From the NCBI GenBank assembly GCA_028752905.1, contig JAQNBH010000004.1, forward strand, positions 852,610 to 916,609: DNA of 64,000 bases, in the 5' to 3' direction. This DNA comes from Cladorhizidae sp. MBARI D1340-BT2. Its lineage: Eukaryota; Porifera; Demospongiae; Poecilosclerida; Cladorhizidae. Under the pieces are notes generated by a model. The model did no database searches and was not told where the DNA came from. It saw only the letters and a list, made by a program, of their open reading frames with translations. A program made the position numbers and the translations under genes. Positions 1 through 13,000 of this stretch are shown here, piece after piece (position 1 is the stretch's first letter; the number at the start of each line of letters is the position of its first letter).

Positions 1-1034
1 GGTTGGTTCCAGCTCCAGGTCATCCTTGATGGTTGGTTCCAGCTCCAGGTCGTCCTAGTAGATGGTAGTTTCCAGCTCTAGGTCATCATCCTAGATTGTT
101 GGTTCCAGCTCCAGGTCGTCTTAGATGGTAGATTCCAGATCCAGGTCATCCTAGATGGTTGGTTCCAGCTCCAGGTCATCCTAGATGGTTGGTTCCAGCT
201 CCAGGTAGTCCTGGATGGTTGGTTCCAGCTCCAGGTCATCCTAGATGGTTGGTTCCAGCTCCAGGTCGTCCTAGATGGTTGGTTCCAGCTCCAGGTTGTC
301 CTAGATGGTTGGTTCCAGCTCCAGGTCGCCTAGATTGTAGGTTCCAGCTCTAGGTCATCCTAGATGGCTGGTTCCAGCTCTAGGTCATCCTAGATGGTAG
401 GTTCCAGCTCTAGGTCATCCTTGATGGTTGGTTGCAGCTCTAGGTCATCCTAGATGGTTGGTTCCAGCTCCAGGTCATCCTAGATGGTTGGTTCCAGCTC
501 CAGGTCGTCCTATATGGTTGGTTCCAGCTCCAGGTCATCCTAGATGGTTGGTTCCAGCTCCAGGTCGTCCTAGATGGTTGGTTCCAGCTCTAGATCATCC
601 TAGATGATTGGTTCCAGCTCCACGTCATCCTAGATGGTTGGTTCCAGCTCCAGGTTGTCCTAGATGGTTGCTTCCAGCTCCAGGTAGTCCTGGATGGTTG
701 GTTCCAGCTCCAGGTCGTCCTAGATGGTAGGTTGCAGCTACAGGTCGTCCTAGATGGTTGATTCCATCTCCAGGTCGTCCTAGATGGTTGGTTCCAGCTC
801 CAGGTCGTCCTAGATGGTTGGTTCCAGCTCCAGATCGTCCTAATGGTTGGTTCCAGCTCCAGATCGTCCTAATGGTTGGTTCCAGCTCCAGGTCGTCCTA
901 GATGGTTGGTTGCAGCTCCAGGTCATCCTAGATGGTTGGTTCCAGCTCCAGGTCGTCCTAGATGGTAGGTTCCAGCTACAGGTCGTCCTAGATGGTTGGT
1001 TACAGCTCCTGGTCGTCCTAGACGGTCGGGAGAC
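1..1034. repeat. 30-bp minisatellite, ~34 copies, cut by the left edge
   Basis: A 30-bp unit containing GGTTGGTTCCAGCTCCAGG followed by TCATCCTAGAT runs from base 1 to about 1034 with scattered substitutions and a few small indels. Because the period is a multiple of three, it creates open frames of a repeated decapeptide in several phases. These are treated as non-coding, since codon-neutral changes are not favoured and stops appear at random. Confidence 0.95.
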
Positions 1035-1233
1035 AGCGATTAATCAACCCCATTAAAAAAAAAAAATTTTTTTGCATACGCTGGTTGGCCGGGGACAACC
1101 ACGATCAAAAGAGGAGTACTTTAGTTTGCTGTTGGATGTGCAAGGAATGGCCAGCTGTAGTAATTCTACTTAGTATTATCCTGCAAAATTCTGATTCTCC
1201 AGTTCCCCCTGTTCCTACACATGGCCAGCTTAC

Positions 1234-1353
1234 CCTTGTTTCTAAGTCGAGCTCCTTCAACTGTTCCACTCCAAGAATATTAATCCCCATCAAATAATTT
1301 TTTAACCTTTCGTCTTCCTCCAGACATAGCTCACCATGCTGGTTGTACTCCAT
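1234..1353 (-). CDS. candidate exon, small acidic/leucine-rich peptide, unrecognised
   Basis: Read on the minus strand, an ATG at 1353 opens a frame rich in E, L and K (about 40 residues, including ELCLEEDERLKNYLMG). It runs to a good splice donor, AACAAGG|GTAAGC, with the intron starting at 1233. An upstream in-frame TGA directly precedes the ATG, so this is either a first coding exon or an exon entered through a nearby acceptor. No family is recognised and no following exon was found between 1233 and 1. The island 1035-1616 is otherwise unique sequence. It includes a second weaker open stretch on the minus strand around 1541-1606 that I could not support. Confidence 0.28.
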
Positions 1354-1616
1354 TCAACCCCTCCTCTACTCCCATTCATCCTTACTACCCAGGAGACTCA
1401 TATAAGAGATTTGGCACCATCCACCTGGCATCAACAATGGATGTCACCAACAAAACCATTTGCCTCCAGGCCCACGCCAAAACACCTCCCCCCTCTCTCA
1501 TCCCCTCTATCCCAATCATCCATCTCAGAGCACCTGCTTCAACCTCAATGGTCGTGAGATCATGAAATACATCTTCATGGTCACCTCCCAGAGGTCCATC
1601 ATCCATCGGGGTTTTT

Positions 1617-2332
<716 letters not shown>

Positions 2333-2532
2333 TCCAAACACAAATAACAACAAATCAAACAATCTCATGCAAAGCCCCTGCACAAAGTACAAATATGATA
2401 TATTTAAAAACAAATACTTGAGGAATGATTATTAAGGTGATTATTGTAGGACTTCAAAGCCAGTGTGCTGATAAAGGATTGTTGAATAAAGTGACCAAGT
2501 GAATTAAAATGAAAGGTAAGCAGAATCAGTTC
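2333..2532. other. unique AT-rich spacer, nothing recognised
   Basis: About 200 bp between the microsatellite and the hAT relic. I see no open frame, repeat or RNA signature in it. Confidence 0.5.
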
Positions 2533-3254
2533 CAGGGCCGGAGGAATTGCAAAAGTTGCAAAAGTTGCAAAGGTTTTGGCCTCTGAGCTTAGATTTGTCT
2601 GACAATTATCAACACATTATATACATGACAATCAATGTAAACCACATGCCACATGACATTAGATGCAGCTGCATGCTCTATCATAGTTTGGCTGCAAGTT
2701 AGTGTTAGCTATGGCAGCTACTAATTTTTTGGCTTTGCCTGATCTTCCAACTGCTCGTCATCATCCCCCTGACAGCTTTTCATTCCCAAAAAGACTTTTT
2801 GGAAAGAAAAAAGTTGTAGCGAGGTCTTTTCAACATCTTGGCTGAAACAGTTACATTATGATGAGAAGAAGGATGTTGCTTATTGCCACATTTGTAACTG
2901 CTTTCAAGCAGAAAGAAACTACAGCTGATCCTGTGTTTGTATGTCATTGCCTGACTTCATGTAGCTTGCTATCTAACTAAAAGAACTTCCAGTCCAACTC
3001 TTACTTGTTCCTTTTATATGTATCCGCATGATTTTGTAATTGGAAAGATGCAACTGTGGTATTGAGAAGACCTGAGCAAAGTCTAAGCCATAGCCAGGCT
3101 GTTGAAATGATCATTACTCTTCCAGCATCTACTATATATAAGCGTAAGTATGGAAACTCAACAGAAGTAGGTTGATTAAAATTAAGTCAAGTATTCGGTT
3201 TTTGGCTATATAGACAATGATTAGCCCTAATGAAGAAGATGGTAAATGTTAAGG
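2533..3254 (+). pseudogene. hAT transposon 5' relic with TTF/ZMYM-type zinc finger
   Basis: The segment opens with CAGGGCCGGAGGAA at 2533, which resembles hAT terminal inverted repeats (CAGGGSCGGA type). From about 2711 a frame reads through FSFPKRLFGKKKVVARSFQ and, after one frameshift near 2845, a segment with LHYDEKKDVAYCHICNCF. This is the TTF-type zinc finger found at the N-terminus of ZMYM1-like hAT transposases. The domain resumes at about 3040-3135 with NWKDATVVLRRPEQSLSHSQ, after roughly 100 bp that are an intron or decay. The catalytic part is absent: the 29-bp satellite starts at 3255. Family assignment rests on motif memory, not a search. Confidence 0.6.
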
Positions 3255-3872
3255 GTGAAAGGTGAAGAAGATCCCAGAGTATATGACTGACTAAGAAGAT
3301 CCCAGAGTATATGACTGGCAGAAGAACGTCCCAGAGTATATGACTGGCATAAGAAGATCCCAGAGTATATGACTGGCTGAAGAAGATCCCAGAGTATATG
3401 ACTGGCTGAAGAAGATCCCAGAGTATATGACTGGCTGAAGAAGATCCCAGAGTATATGACTGGCTGAAGAAGATCCCAGAGTATATGACTGGCTGAAGAA
3501 GATCCCAGAGTATATGACTGGCTGAAGAAGATCCCAGAGTATATGACTGGCTGAAGAAGATCCCAGAGTATATGACTGGCTGAAGAAGATCCCAGAGTAT
3601 ATGACTGGCTGAAGAAGGTCCCAGCGTATATGACTGGCTGAAGAAGATCCTAGAGTATATGACTGGCTGTAGAAGATCCCAGAGGATATGACTGGCTGAA
3701 GAAGATCCCACAGTATATGACTGGCTGAAGAAGATCCCAGAGTATATGACTGGCTGAAGAAGATCCCAGAGTATATGACTGGCATAAGAAGATCCCAGAG
3801 TATATGACTGGCTGAAGAAGGTCCCAGAGTATATGACTGGCTGAAGAAGATCCCAGAGTATATGACTGGCTT
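3255..3872. repeat. 29-bp satellite, ~21 copies
   Basis: The unit contains AAGATCCCAGAGTATATGAC plus TGGCTGAAG (29 bp). The copies are nearly identical, with CATA, CTGT or CAGA variants at the CTGA position. It joins the 68-bp array directly at about 3872. The same unit recurs in reverse complement at 40188-40315, also next to a 68-bp array. Confidence 0.95.
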
Positions 3873-6800
3873 AAGAACAATAGCTCTATGGGGACACACA
3901 CTGGACCAACATCACACTGGGTTGAGGCAGGTTGAAGTAGGTTGACAAAAGCTCTATGGGGACACACACTGGACCAACCCCACACTGGGTGGAGGCAGGT
4001 TGAAGTAGGTTGACAATAGCTCTATCGGGACACACACTGGATCAACACCACACTAGGTTGAGGCAGGTTGAAGTAGGTTGACAATAGCTCTATGGGGACA
4101 CACACTGGACCAACATCACACTGGGTGGAGGCAGGTTGAAGTAGGTTGACAATAGCTCTATGGGGACACACACTGGACCAACACCACACTGGTTGGAGGC
4201 AGGTTGAATTAGGCTGACAATAGCTCTATGGGGACACACACTGGACCAACACCACACTGGGTGGAGGCAGGTTGAAGTAGGTTGACAATAGCTCTATGCG
4301 GACACACACTGGACAAACACCACACTGGTTGGAGGCAGGTTGAAGTGTAGGTTGACATTAGCTCTATGGGAACACACACTGGACCAACACCACACTGGGT
4401 GGAGGCAGGTTGAAGTAGGTTGACAATAGATCTATGAGGACACAGAATGGACCAACACCACACTGAGTGGAGGCAGGTTGAAGGTTGACAATAGCTCAAT
4501 GGGGACATACACTGGACCAACACCACACTGGGTTGAGGCAGGTTGAAGTAGGTTGACAAAAGCTCTATAAGGACACACACTGGACCAACACCGCACTGGG
4601 TGGAGGCAGGTTGATTTACATGTAAGTTTGACAATAGCTCTATGGGGACACACACTGGACCAACACCAAACTGGGTTGAGGCAGGTTGAAGTAGGTTGAC
4701 AATAGCTCTATAAGGACACACACTGGACCAACATCACACTGGGTGGAGGCAGGTTGAAGTAAGGTTGACAATAGCTCTATGGTGGTACACACAGGACCAA
4801 CACAACAATGGGTTGAAGCAGGTTGAAGTAGATAGACAATAGCTCTATGGGGACACACACTGGACCAACACCACACTGGGTTGAGGCAGGTTGAAGTAGG
4901 TTGAAAATAGCTCTATGGGGACACACACTGGACCAACATCACACTGGGTGGAGGCAGGTTGAAGTAGGTTGACAATAGCTCTATGGGGACACACACTGGA
5001 CCAACACCACACTGGGTGGAGGCTGGTTGAGGTTCACAATAGCTCTATGGGGACACACACTGGACCAACATCTCACTGGGTGGAGGCAGGTTGAAGTACA
5101 TAGGTTGATAAAAGCTCTATGGGGACACACACTGGACCAACACCACACTGTGTGGAGGCAAGTTGAAGTAAGGTTGACAATAGCTCTATGGTGACACACA
5201 CAGGACCAACATCACACTGGGGTTGAGGCAGGTTGAAGTAGGTTGACAATAGCTCTAGGAGGACACACACTAGACCAACATCACACTGGGTGGAGTCAGG
5301 TTGAAGCAAGGTTGACAATAGCTCTATCGGGACACACACTGGACCAACACCACACTAGATGGAGGCAGGTTGACAATAGCTCTATGGGGACACAAACTGG
5401 ACCAACACAACACTGCGTTGAGGCAGGTTGAAGTAGGTTGACAATAGCTCTATGAGGACACACAATGGACCAACATCACACTGGGTGGATGCAGGTTGAA
5501 GTAGGTTGACAATAGCTCAATGGGGACACACACTGGACCAACACAACACTGGGTTGAGGCAGGTTGAAGTAGGTTGAAAATAGCTCTATGGGGACACACA
5601 CTGGACCAACATCACACTGGGTGGAGGCAGGTTGAAGTAGGTTGACAATAGCACTATGGGGACACACACTGGACCAACACCACACTGGGTGGAGGCTGGT
5701 TGAGGTTCACAATAGCTCTATGGGGACACACACTGGACCAACATCTCACTGGGTGGAGGCAGGTTGAAGTAGGTTGATAAAAGCTCTATGGGGACACACA
5801 CTGGACCAACACCACACTGTGTGGAGGCAAGTTGAAGTAAGGTTGACAATAGCTCTATGGTGACACACACAGGACCAACATCACACTGGGGTTGAGGCAG
5901 GTTGAAATAGGTTGACAATAGCTCTATGGGGACACACACTGGACCAACATCACACTGGTTGGAGGCAGGTTGAAGTACAGTAGGTTGACAATAGCTCTAT
6001 GAGGACACACAATGGACCAACATCACACTGGGTGGAGGCAGGTTGAAGTAGGTTGACAATAGCTCAATGGGGACACACACTAAACCACACCCACACTGGG
6101 TTGAGGCAGGTTGATGTAGGTTGACAATATTAGCTCTATGGGAACACACACTGGATCAACACCACACTAGGTTGAGGCAGGTTGAAGTAGGTTGACAATA
6201 GCTCTATGGGAACACACACTGGATCAACACCACACTAGGTTGCTCAAGGCAGGTTGAAGTAGGTTGACAATAGCTCTATGGGGACACACACTGGACCAAC
6301 ATCACACTGGGTGGAGACAGGTTTAAGTAGGTTGACAATAGCTCTATGGGGACACACACTGGACCAACACCACACTGGTTGGAGGCAGGTTTAAGTAGGT
6401 TGACAATAGCTCTATGGGGACACACACTGGACCAACACCACACTGGTTGGAGGCAGGTTGAAGTAGGTTGACAATAGCTCTATGGGGAAACACACTGGAC
6501 CAACACCGCACTGGGTGGAGGCAGGTTGAAGTAAGTTTGACAATAGCTCTATGGAGATACACACTGGACCAACACCGCACTGGGTGGAGGCAGGTTGAAG
6601 TAAGTTTGACAATAGCTCTATGGGGACACACACTGGACCAAAACCAAACTGGGTTGAGGCAGGTTGAAGTAGATTGACAATAGCTCTATTGGGGACACAC
6701 ACTGGACCAACACCACACTGGGTTGAGGCAGGTTGAAGTATGTTGAAAATAGCTCTATGGGGACACACACTGGACCAACATCACACTGGTTGGAGGCAGG

Positions 6801-7352
6801 TTGAAGTAGGTTGACAATAGCTCTATGGGGACACACACTGGACCAACACCACACTGGGTGGAGGCTGGTTGAGGTTGACAATAGCTCTATGGGGACACAC
6901 ACTGGACCAACATCACACTGGGTGGAGGCAGGTTGAAGTAGGTTGACAATAGCTCTATGGGGACACACACTGGACCAAAACCAAACTGGGTTGAGGCAGG
7001 TTGAAGTAGGTTGACAATAGCTCTATAAGGACACACACTGGACCAACATCACACTGGGTGGAGGCAGGTTGAAGTAAGGTTGACAATAGCTCTATGGTGG
7101 CACACACACCACAATGGGTTGAAGCAGGTTGAAGTAGGTTGACAATAGCTCTATGGGGACACACAGTGGACCAACACCACACTGGGTTGAGGCAGTGAAG
7201 TAGGTTGAAAATAGCTCTATGGGGAAACACACTGGACCAACATCACACTGGGTGGAGTCAGGTTGAAGTAGGTTGACAATAGCTCTATGGGGACACACAC
7301 TGGACCAACACCACACTGGGTGGAGGCTGGTTGAGGTTGACAATAGCTCTGT
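3873..7352. repeat. 68-bp satellite array I, ~51 copies
   Basis: The unit contains TTGACAATAGCTCTATGGGG, ACACACACTGGACCAACA and CACACTGGGTGGAGGCAGG (68 bp; confirmed by spacing of identical words such as GACAATAGCTC). Divergence is moderate, with unit-length variants. Blocks of consecutive variant units are themselves duplicated, for example the run starting near 5036 recurs near 5709. Open frames in all phases encode degenerate 22-23-residue periods and are not genes. Confidence 0.96.
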
Positions 7353-7711
7353 GGGCAAGGTCACGAAATCATGACATTTGAGATGGGAAAAAAAACTCAA
7401 TGGTATTGCCATAAAAGTTTATGTATATGAAAGTAGACTCCACTGCTTCAGAAAATGTGGAGTTTGGGCAGATATCTCCATTTACTACCCAGAACCATTG
7501 CTCTGAAGGAGAACATAATTTTGAGGCTCGTTTTTGAGTAAATATATCTAAAATATACAAAAGCTAAAATCCTTCCTAAAATATAGCTATGCCACATATG
7601 TTGATACTTTTGCGTGGGGATTTCAATCAACTTTCTATATTGAGAAAGATTTTTTGTTATTATCAACATGATATGGGTGCTTGATAGATTTTTGATTACC
7701 TGACATCACAT

Positions 7712-10057
7712 GTAACACGCATCACGGAAAACATCAATAAGTTCCAGCTACCCTCATAGTTTTAAACCTATATTGATAAAATCTTGTAGTCTCCTTCCCT
7801 AACATAAGCCCCTCCTGCCTACCAAAAATGGTCCATATTGCAGGAGGATATTTCTTGTATATTCCAATTAAAGTTTGTAACATGCATCACAGGGGAGAGA
7901 GGGTGTGTTCAATATGCTATACATCAAAGGCTAAACATAAAAATAAAATAAAATGATTGTAGGGAGGGGGGTCTGCCTATCTGTCACATCAAAGGCTTCA
8001 TGAAGATGCCAGAGTATGCCAATAGTCTGCCCTGTCTCCATGTGGCACCACAGCTCATAAGTTCTATTTAAAACCCATCAAAGGCAGGCAGTGCAGTGGA
8101 TTAGAAGATCTAGCTCTCAGATTTATTCTATTCTCCATCACATCAGTGCTGTCAACACTACATCACTTCATGGCAAGGTAACCATTTGTAGTTTCACTTT
8201 CTGTCAAGTTTATTCTCGGAGAACTTTGAATGTATAAGGTGCAGTCAGCACACTGGACTCATGCGGGCATATCACTGTTCACGTACTCCCTGTGGTATTG
8301 TGGGGAGGATCACAGTGGTGTCCTCACCTCTGACTGCAAGGACCATTCCAAGTTCACTATCCTGCCTTACATGGACAAAATCCTTGAAACGCTACCTAAT
8401 GAGGTAAAAAAATTCTGATAGCTATTGGGGGCCAGTTTCGCCTTCAACCTTCCTGCCATTTTCTGTAGCCCTGTAATTCAACCCAACATTTTAGATCATT
8501 TCAAGGCCCTGCCCCACTCATATTCCCTGCAGGTTACTGACATAAACATCTGGTCAGATGGGACCTCGGCCCAATTCAAGAGTCGATACATTGTTGATGC
8601 TCTACCTAAGCTGGAGGAGAGACATTCCCTCATCCTCACTTGGAACTACTTTGCCACCAGCCATGGGAAAGGCCCAGTGGACGGTACCGGAGCAGTACGA
8701 AGCGATATGTGTGGAATAGGATTAAGTCTCGCCAGTCACTTGTCCGCGATTCTGCCTCATTCGCAGCTGCAGCATCCTTAATGCCATCAGTGATGGTTAC
8801 TGATGACTGCGTGCTCTCTCTTGATACTAAACAAGTTGTAGCTTCATTGCTTCTGCATACTTCACTGTATGGATTTGATATATAGCTCAAAAGATAGGTC
8901 TCTCTGTTTGTCATCAACGATGAGATAGTGGAGCGAAATCATCAGATGGGGCTAGATGATGCATTCTGGGCAGCCTCACCTGCGGTAAATGGCATCCGTA
9001 ATATGCATTGCATCAGAAAGGTTGGGAAAGTACAACATGCTTGTCTCAGTAGGTAGCTCAGGAGGTTGAACCAGATATGGAAGTGCAGGAGAAGCAGGAT
9101 ATGGAAGTGGAGGAAAACTTCATCACTGCTACTTTCAGCAAGAATGACTTCCTGGCATTAGTGTATGATGGAAAAGCATATCTTGGTGTTGTGGAGGGCA
9201 GCACGCCAACACATGTGGACATATCTTTTATGAAAAATGCCAGACTTGGCAGATACAACTGGCCGATGAAGCCAGATCGGCTCCCTGTCGCACGTGAGGA
9301 CGTGCTGGCACGGGTTCAAGCCCCAGCACCAATCTGCCACCCCTCCCGATTCTTTGGATTGAATAAAAATGATATGAATTTAGGGACCAAGTCCATCGGG
9401 GAATGGAAGAAAAATAATTGATCGTGTTTCATGTATTTTCCTGTATACCTACCTCTGTCTAATACATAGACATGATTGGATGAATACACATGAATGCATA
9501 TATGTACATAACTAACCTCCGGGAGACCACTCACTCGGATGCATCATGCCCCCCCCCTTCCGCCTCGATGCATCATATCCTCCCCTTCTCAGTGAGGTAC
9601 TTTTTGGGGTGTAGATTAAATACATAGCAATATTTGTGTCAGTTTGTCCTGATTTTTTTTTTGTAACGCGCATCATGTAATGCGCATCACGTGACACAGT
9701 CGTACCCCGATGGGCCCCCTACGCACATCAGTCAAGTTTGAAATATCACATTTGGAGGATGTTTAGTCAATGTAGTTCTACTGAAGATATATATGAATTA
9801 ACTAAATTGAAGGAGCCGTTTTTCTAGAAACTTGTGTACAAATTGAGTTAAGAAATTTTGTGTCACAATTTCGTAACGCGCATCACGATAACTTATCAAG
9901 CTCTAGCTCCTAACTTACAGGGAAACTTTTTATGAAAATTGGTTAAAAGTTTAGCTATATTCACAAGGGAATTTGAGTGGTGCTCATATATTGAAGCATA
10001 GTAAAATAGTAGGCAAGTAAAGTCGAAAAAAGTCGAAAAAACGTAACACGCATCACG
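7712..10057. promoter_or_regulatory. subterminal repeats GTAACRCGCATCACG of the transposon
   Basis: Near-identical 15-mers stand at 7712-7726, 7877-7891, 9663-9677, 9677-9691 (overlapping pair), 9873-9887 and 10043-10057, the last directly beside the right inverted repeat. Clustering near both ends of one element suggests transposase-binding sites. This is inference; only the repetition is seen. Confidence 0.5.
8230..9421 (+). pseudogene. broken DNA transposase (SDG-QFK / FATSHGKG family)
   Basis: Fragments in order: a first part at 8230-8415; two consecutive in-frame stops (TGA TAG, 8416-8421); the same frame resuming with DINIWSDGTSAQFKSRYI and WNYFATSHGKGPVDG (to about 8690); a shift into the next frame giving STKRYVWNRIKSRQSL; a ~100-bp foreign-looking stretch (8805-8905); then FWAASPAVNGIRNMHCIRKV (about 8960-9045); and a C-terminal part from 9077 (AYLGVVEGST to FFGLNKNDMN). 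The SDG-x-x-x-QFK and FATSHGKGxxDG motifs recur, as I recall, in uncharacterised transposase-like proteins of marine invertebrates. The function as transposase is inferred from the surrounding inverted repeats. Confidence 0.6.
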
Positions 10058-10069
10058 GTGACCTTGCCC

Positions 10070-13000
10070 TATGGGGACACACACTGGACCAACATCACAC
10101 TGGGTTGAGGCAGGTTGAAGTAGGTTGACAAAAGCTCTATGGGGACACACACTGGACCAACCCCACACTGGGTGGAGGCAGGTTGAAGTAGGTTGACAAT
10201 AGCTCTATCGGGACACACACTGGATCAACACCACACTAGGTTGAGGCAGGTTGAAGTAGGTTGACAATAGCTCTATGGGGACACACACTGGACCAACATC
10301 ACACTGGGTGGAGGCAGGTTGAAGTAGGTTGACAATAGCTCTATGGGGACACACACTGGACCAACACCACACTGGTTGGAGGCAGGTTGAATTAGGCTGA
10401 CAATAGCTCTATGGGGACACACACTGGACCAACACCACACTGGGTGGAGGCAGGTTGAAGTAGGTTGACAATAGCTCTATGCGGACACACACTGGACAAA
10501 CACCACACTGGTTGGAGGCAGGTTGAAGTGTAGGTTGACATTAGCTCTATGGGAACACACACTGGACCAACACCACACTGGGTGGAGGCAGGTTGAAGTA
10601 GGTTGACAATAGATCTATGAGGACACAGAATGGACCAACACCACACTGAGTGGAGGCAGGTTGAAGGTTGACAATAGCTCAATGGGGACATACACTGGAC
10701 CAACACCACACTGGGTTGAGGCAGGTTGAAGTAGGTTGACAAAAGCTCTATGGGGACACACACTGGACCAACCCCACACTGGGTGGAGGCAGGTTGAAGT
10801 ATGTTGACAATAGCTCTATGAGGACACACACTGGACCAACACCGCACTGGGTGGAGGCAGGTTGATTTACATGTAAGTTTGACAATAGCTCTATGGGGAC
10901 ACACACTGGACCAACACCAAACTGGGTTGAGGCAGGTTGAAGTAGGTTGACAATAGCTCTATAAGGACACACACTGGACCAACATCACACTGGGTGGAGG
11001 CAGGTTGAAGTAAGGTTGACAATAGCTCTATGGTGGTACACACAGGACCAACACAACAATGGGTTGAAGCAGGTTGAAGTAGATAGACAATAGCTCTATG
11101 GGGACACACACTGGACCAACACCACACTGGGTTGAGGCAGGTTGAAGTAGGTTGAAAATAGCTCTATGGGGACACACACTGGACCAACATCACACTGGGT
11201 GGAGGCAGGTTGAAGTACAGGTTGACAATAGCTCTATGGGGACACACACTGGACCAACACCACACTGGGTGGAGGCTGGTTGAGGTTCACAATAGCTCTA
11301 TGGGGACACACACTGGACCAACATCTCACTGGGTGGAGGCAGGTTGAAGTAGGTTGATAAAAGCTCTATGGGGACACACACTGGACCAACACCACACTGT
11401 GTGGAGGCAAGTTGAAGTAAGGTTGACAATAGCTCTATGGTGACACACACAGGACCAACATCACACTGGGGTTGAGGCAGGTTGAAGTAGGTTGACAATA
11501 GCTCTAGGAGGACACACACTAGACCAACATCACACTGGGTGGAGTCAGGTTGAAGCAAGGTTGACAATAGCTCTATCGGGACACACACTGGACCAACACC
11601 ACACTGGATGGAGGCAGGTTGACAATAGCTCTATGGGGACACAAACTGGACCAACACAACACTGCGTTGAGGCAGGTTGAAGTAGGTTGACAATAGCTCT
11701 ATGAGGACACACAATGGACCAACATCACACTGGGTGGAGGCAGGTTGAAGTAGGTTGACAATAGCTCAATGGGGACACACACTGGACCAACACAACACTG
11801 GGTTGAGGCAGGTTGAAGTAGGTTGAAAATAGCTCTATGGGGACACACACTGGACCAACATCACACTGGGTGGAGGCAGGTTGAAGTAGGTTGACAATAG
11901 CTCTATGGGGACACACACTGGACCAACACCACACTGGGTGGAGGCTGGTTGAGGTTGACAATAGCTCTATGGGGACACACACTGGACCAACATCTCACTG
12001 GGTGGAGGCAGGTTGAAGTAGGTTGATAAAAGCTCTATGGGGACACACACTGGACCAACACCACACTGTGTGGAGGCAAGTTGAAGTAAGGTTGACAATA
12101 GCTCTATGGTGACACACACAGGACCAACATCACACTGGGGTTGAGGCAGGTTGAAGTAGGTTGACAATAGCTCTATGAGGACACACAATGGACCAACATC
12201 ACACTGGGTGGAGGCAGGTTGAAGTAGGTTGACAATAGCTCAATGGGGACACACACTAAACCACACCCACACTGGGTTGAGGCTGGTTGAAGTAGGTTGA
12301 CAAAAGCTCTTTGGGGACACGCACTGGACCAACACCAGACTGGGTTGAGGCAGGTTGAAGTATGTTGACAATAGCTCTATGAGGACACACACTGGACCAA
12401 CACCGCACTGGGTGGAGGCAGGTTGAAGTAAGTTTGACAATAGCTCTACACACTGGATCAACACCACACTAGGTTGAGGCAGGTTGAAGTAGGTTGACAA
12501 TAGCTCTATGGGGACACACACTGGACCAACACCACACTGGGTGAGGCAGGTTGAAGTACAAGGTTGACAATAGCTCTATGGGGATACACACTGGACCAAC
12601 ATCACACTGGGTGGAGGCAGGTTGAAGTATGTAGGTTGACAATAGCTCTATGTGGGGACACACACTGGACCAACATCACACTGGGTGGAGGCAGGTTGAA
12701 GTAGGTTGACAATAGCTCTATGTGGGGACACACACTGGACCAACATCACACTGGGTTGAGGCAGATTGAAGTAGGTTGACAATAGCTCTATAAGGACACA
12801 CACTGGACCAACATCACACTGGGTGGAGGCAGGTTGAAGTAAGGTTGACAATAGCTCTATGGGGACACACACTGGTCCAACACCACACTGGGTGGAGGCT
12901 GGTTGAGGTTGACAATAGCTCTATGGGGACACACACTGGACCTACATGTACATCACACTGGGTTGAGGCAGGTTGAAGTAGGTTGACAAAAGCTCTATGA

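Larger units (their letters stand above)
7353..10069 (+). mobile_element. TIR DNA transposon inserted in the 68-bp satellite
   Basis: The left end GGGCAAGGTCAC (7353-7364) and right end GTGACCTTGCCC (10058-10069) are perfect 12-bp inverted repeats. They interrupt one 68-bp satellite unit: the left flank ends AGCTCTGT and the right flank starts TATGGGGAC, against an uninterrupted AGCTCTATGGGG. This implies a very short target duplication (TGT/TAT, one mismatch) that I cannot fix exactly. The motif GTAACRCGCATCACG recurs as subterminal repeats (7712, 7877, 9663, 9677, 9873, 10043). Only a broken transposase lies inside, so the copy is non-autonomous now. The superfamily is not assigned. Confidence 0.85.

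Noticed and set aside
3187..3985. Frame of 202 codons with repeated SQSYTLGSSSASHILWDLL-type peptide
   Set aside because: Translation of the 29-bp satellite (a 29-codon period made of three units). Both strands and several phases are equally open.
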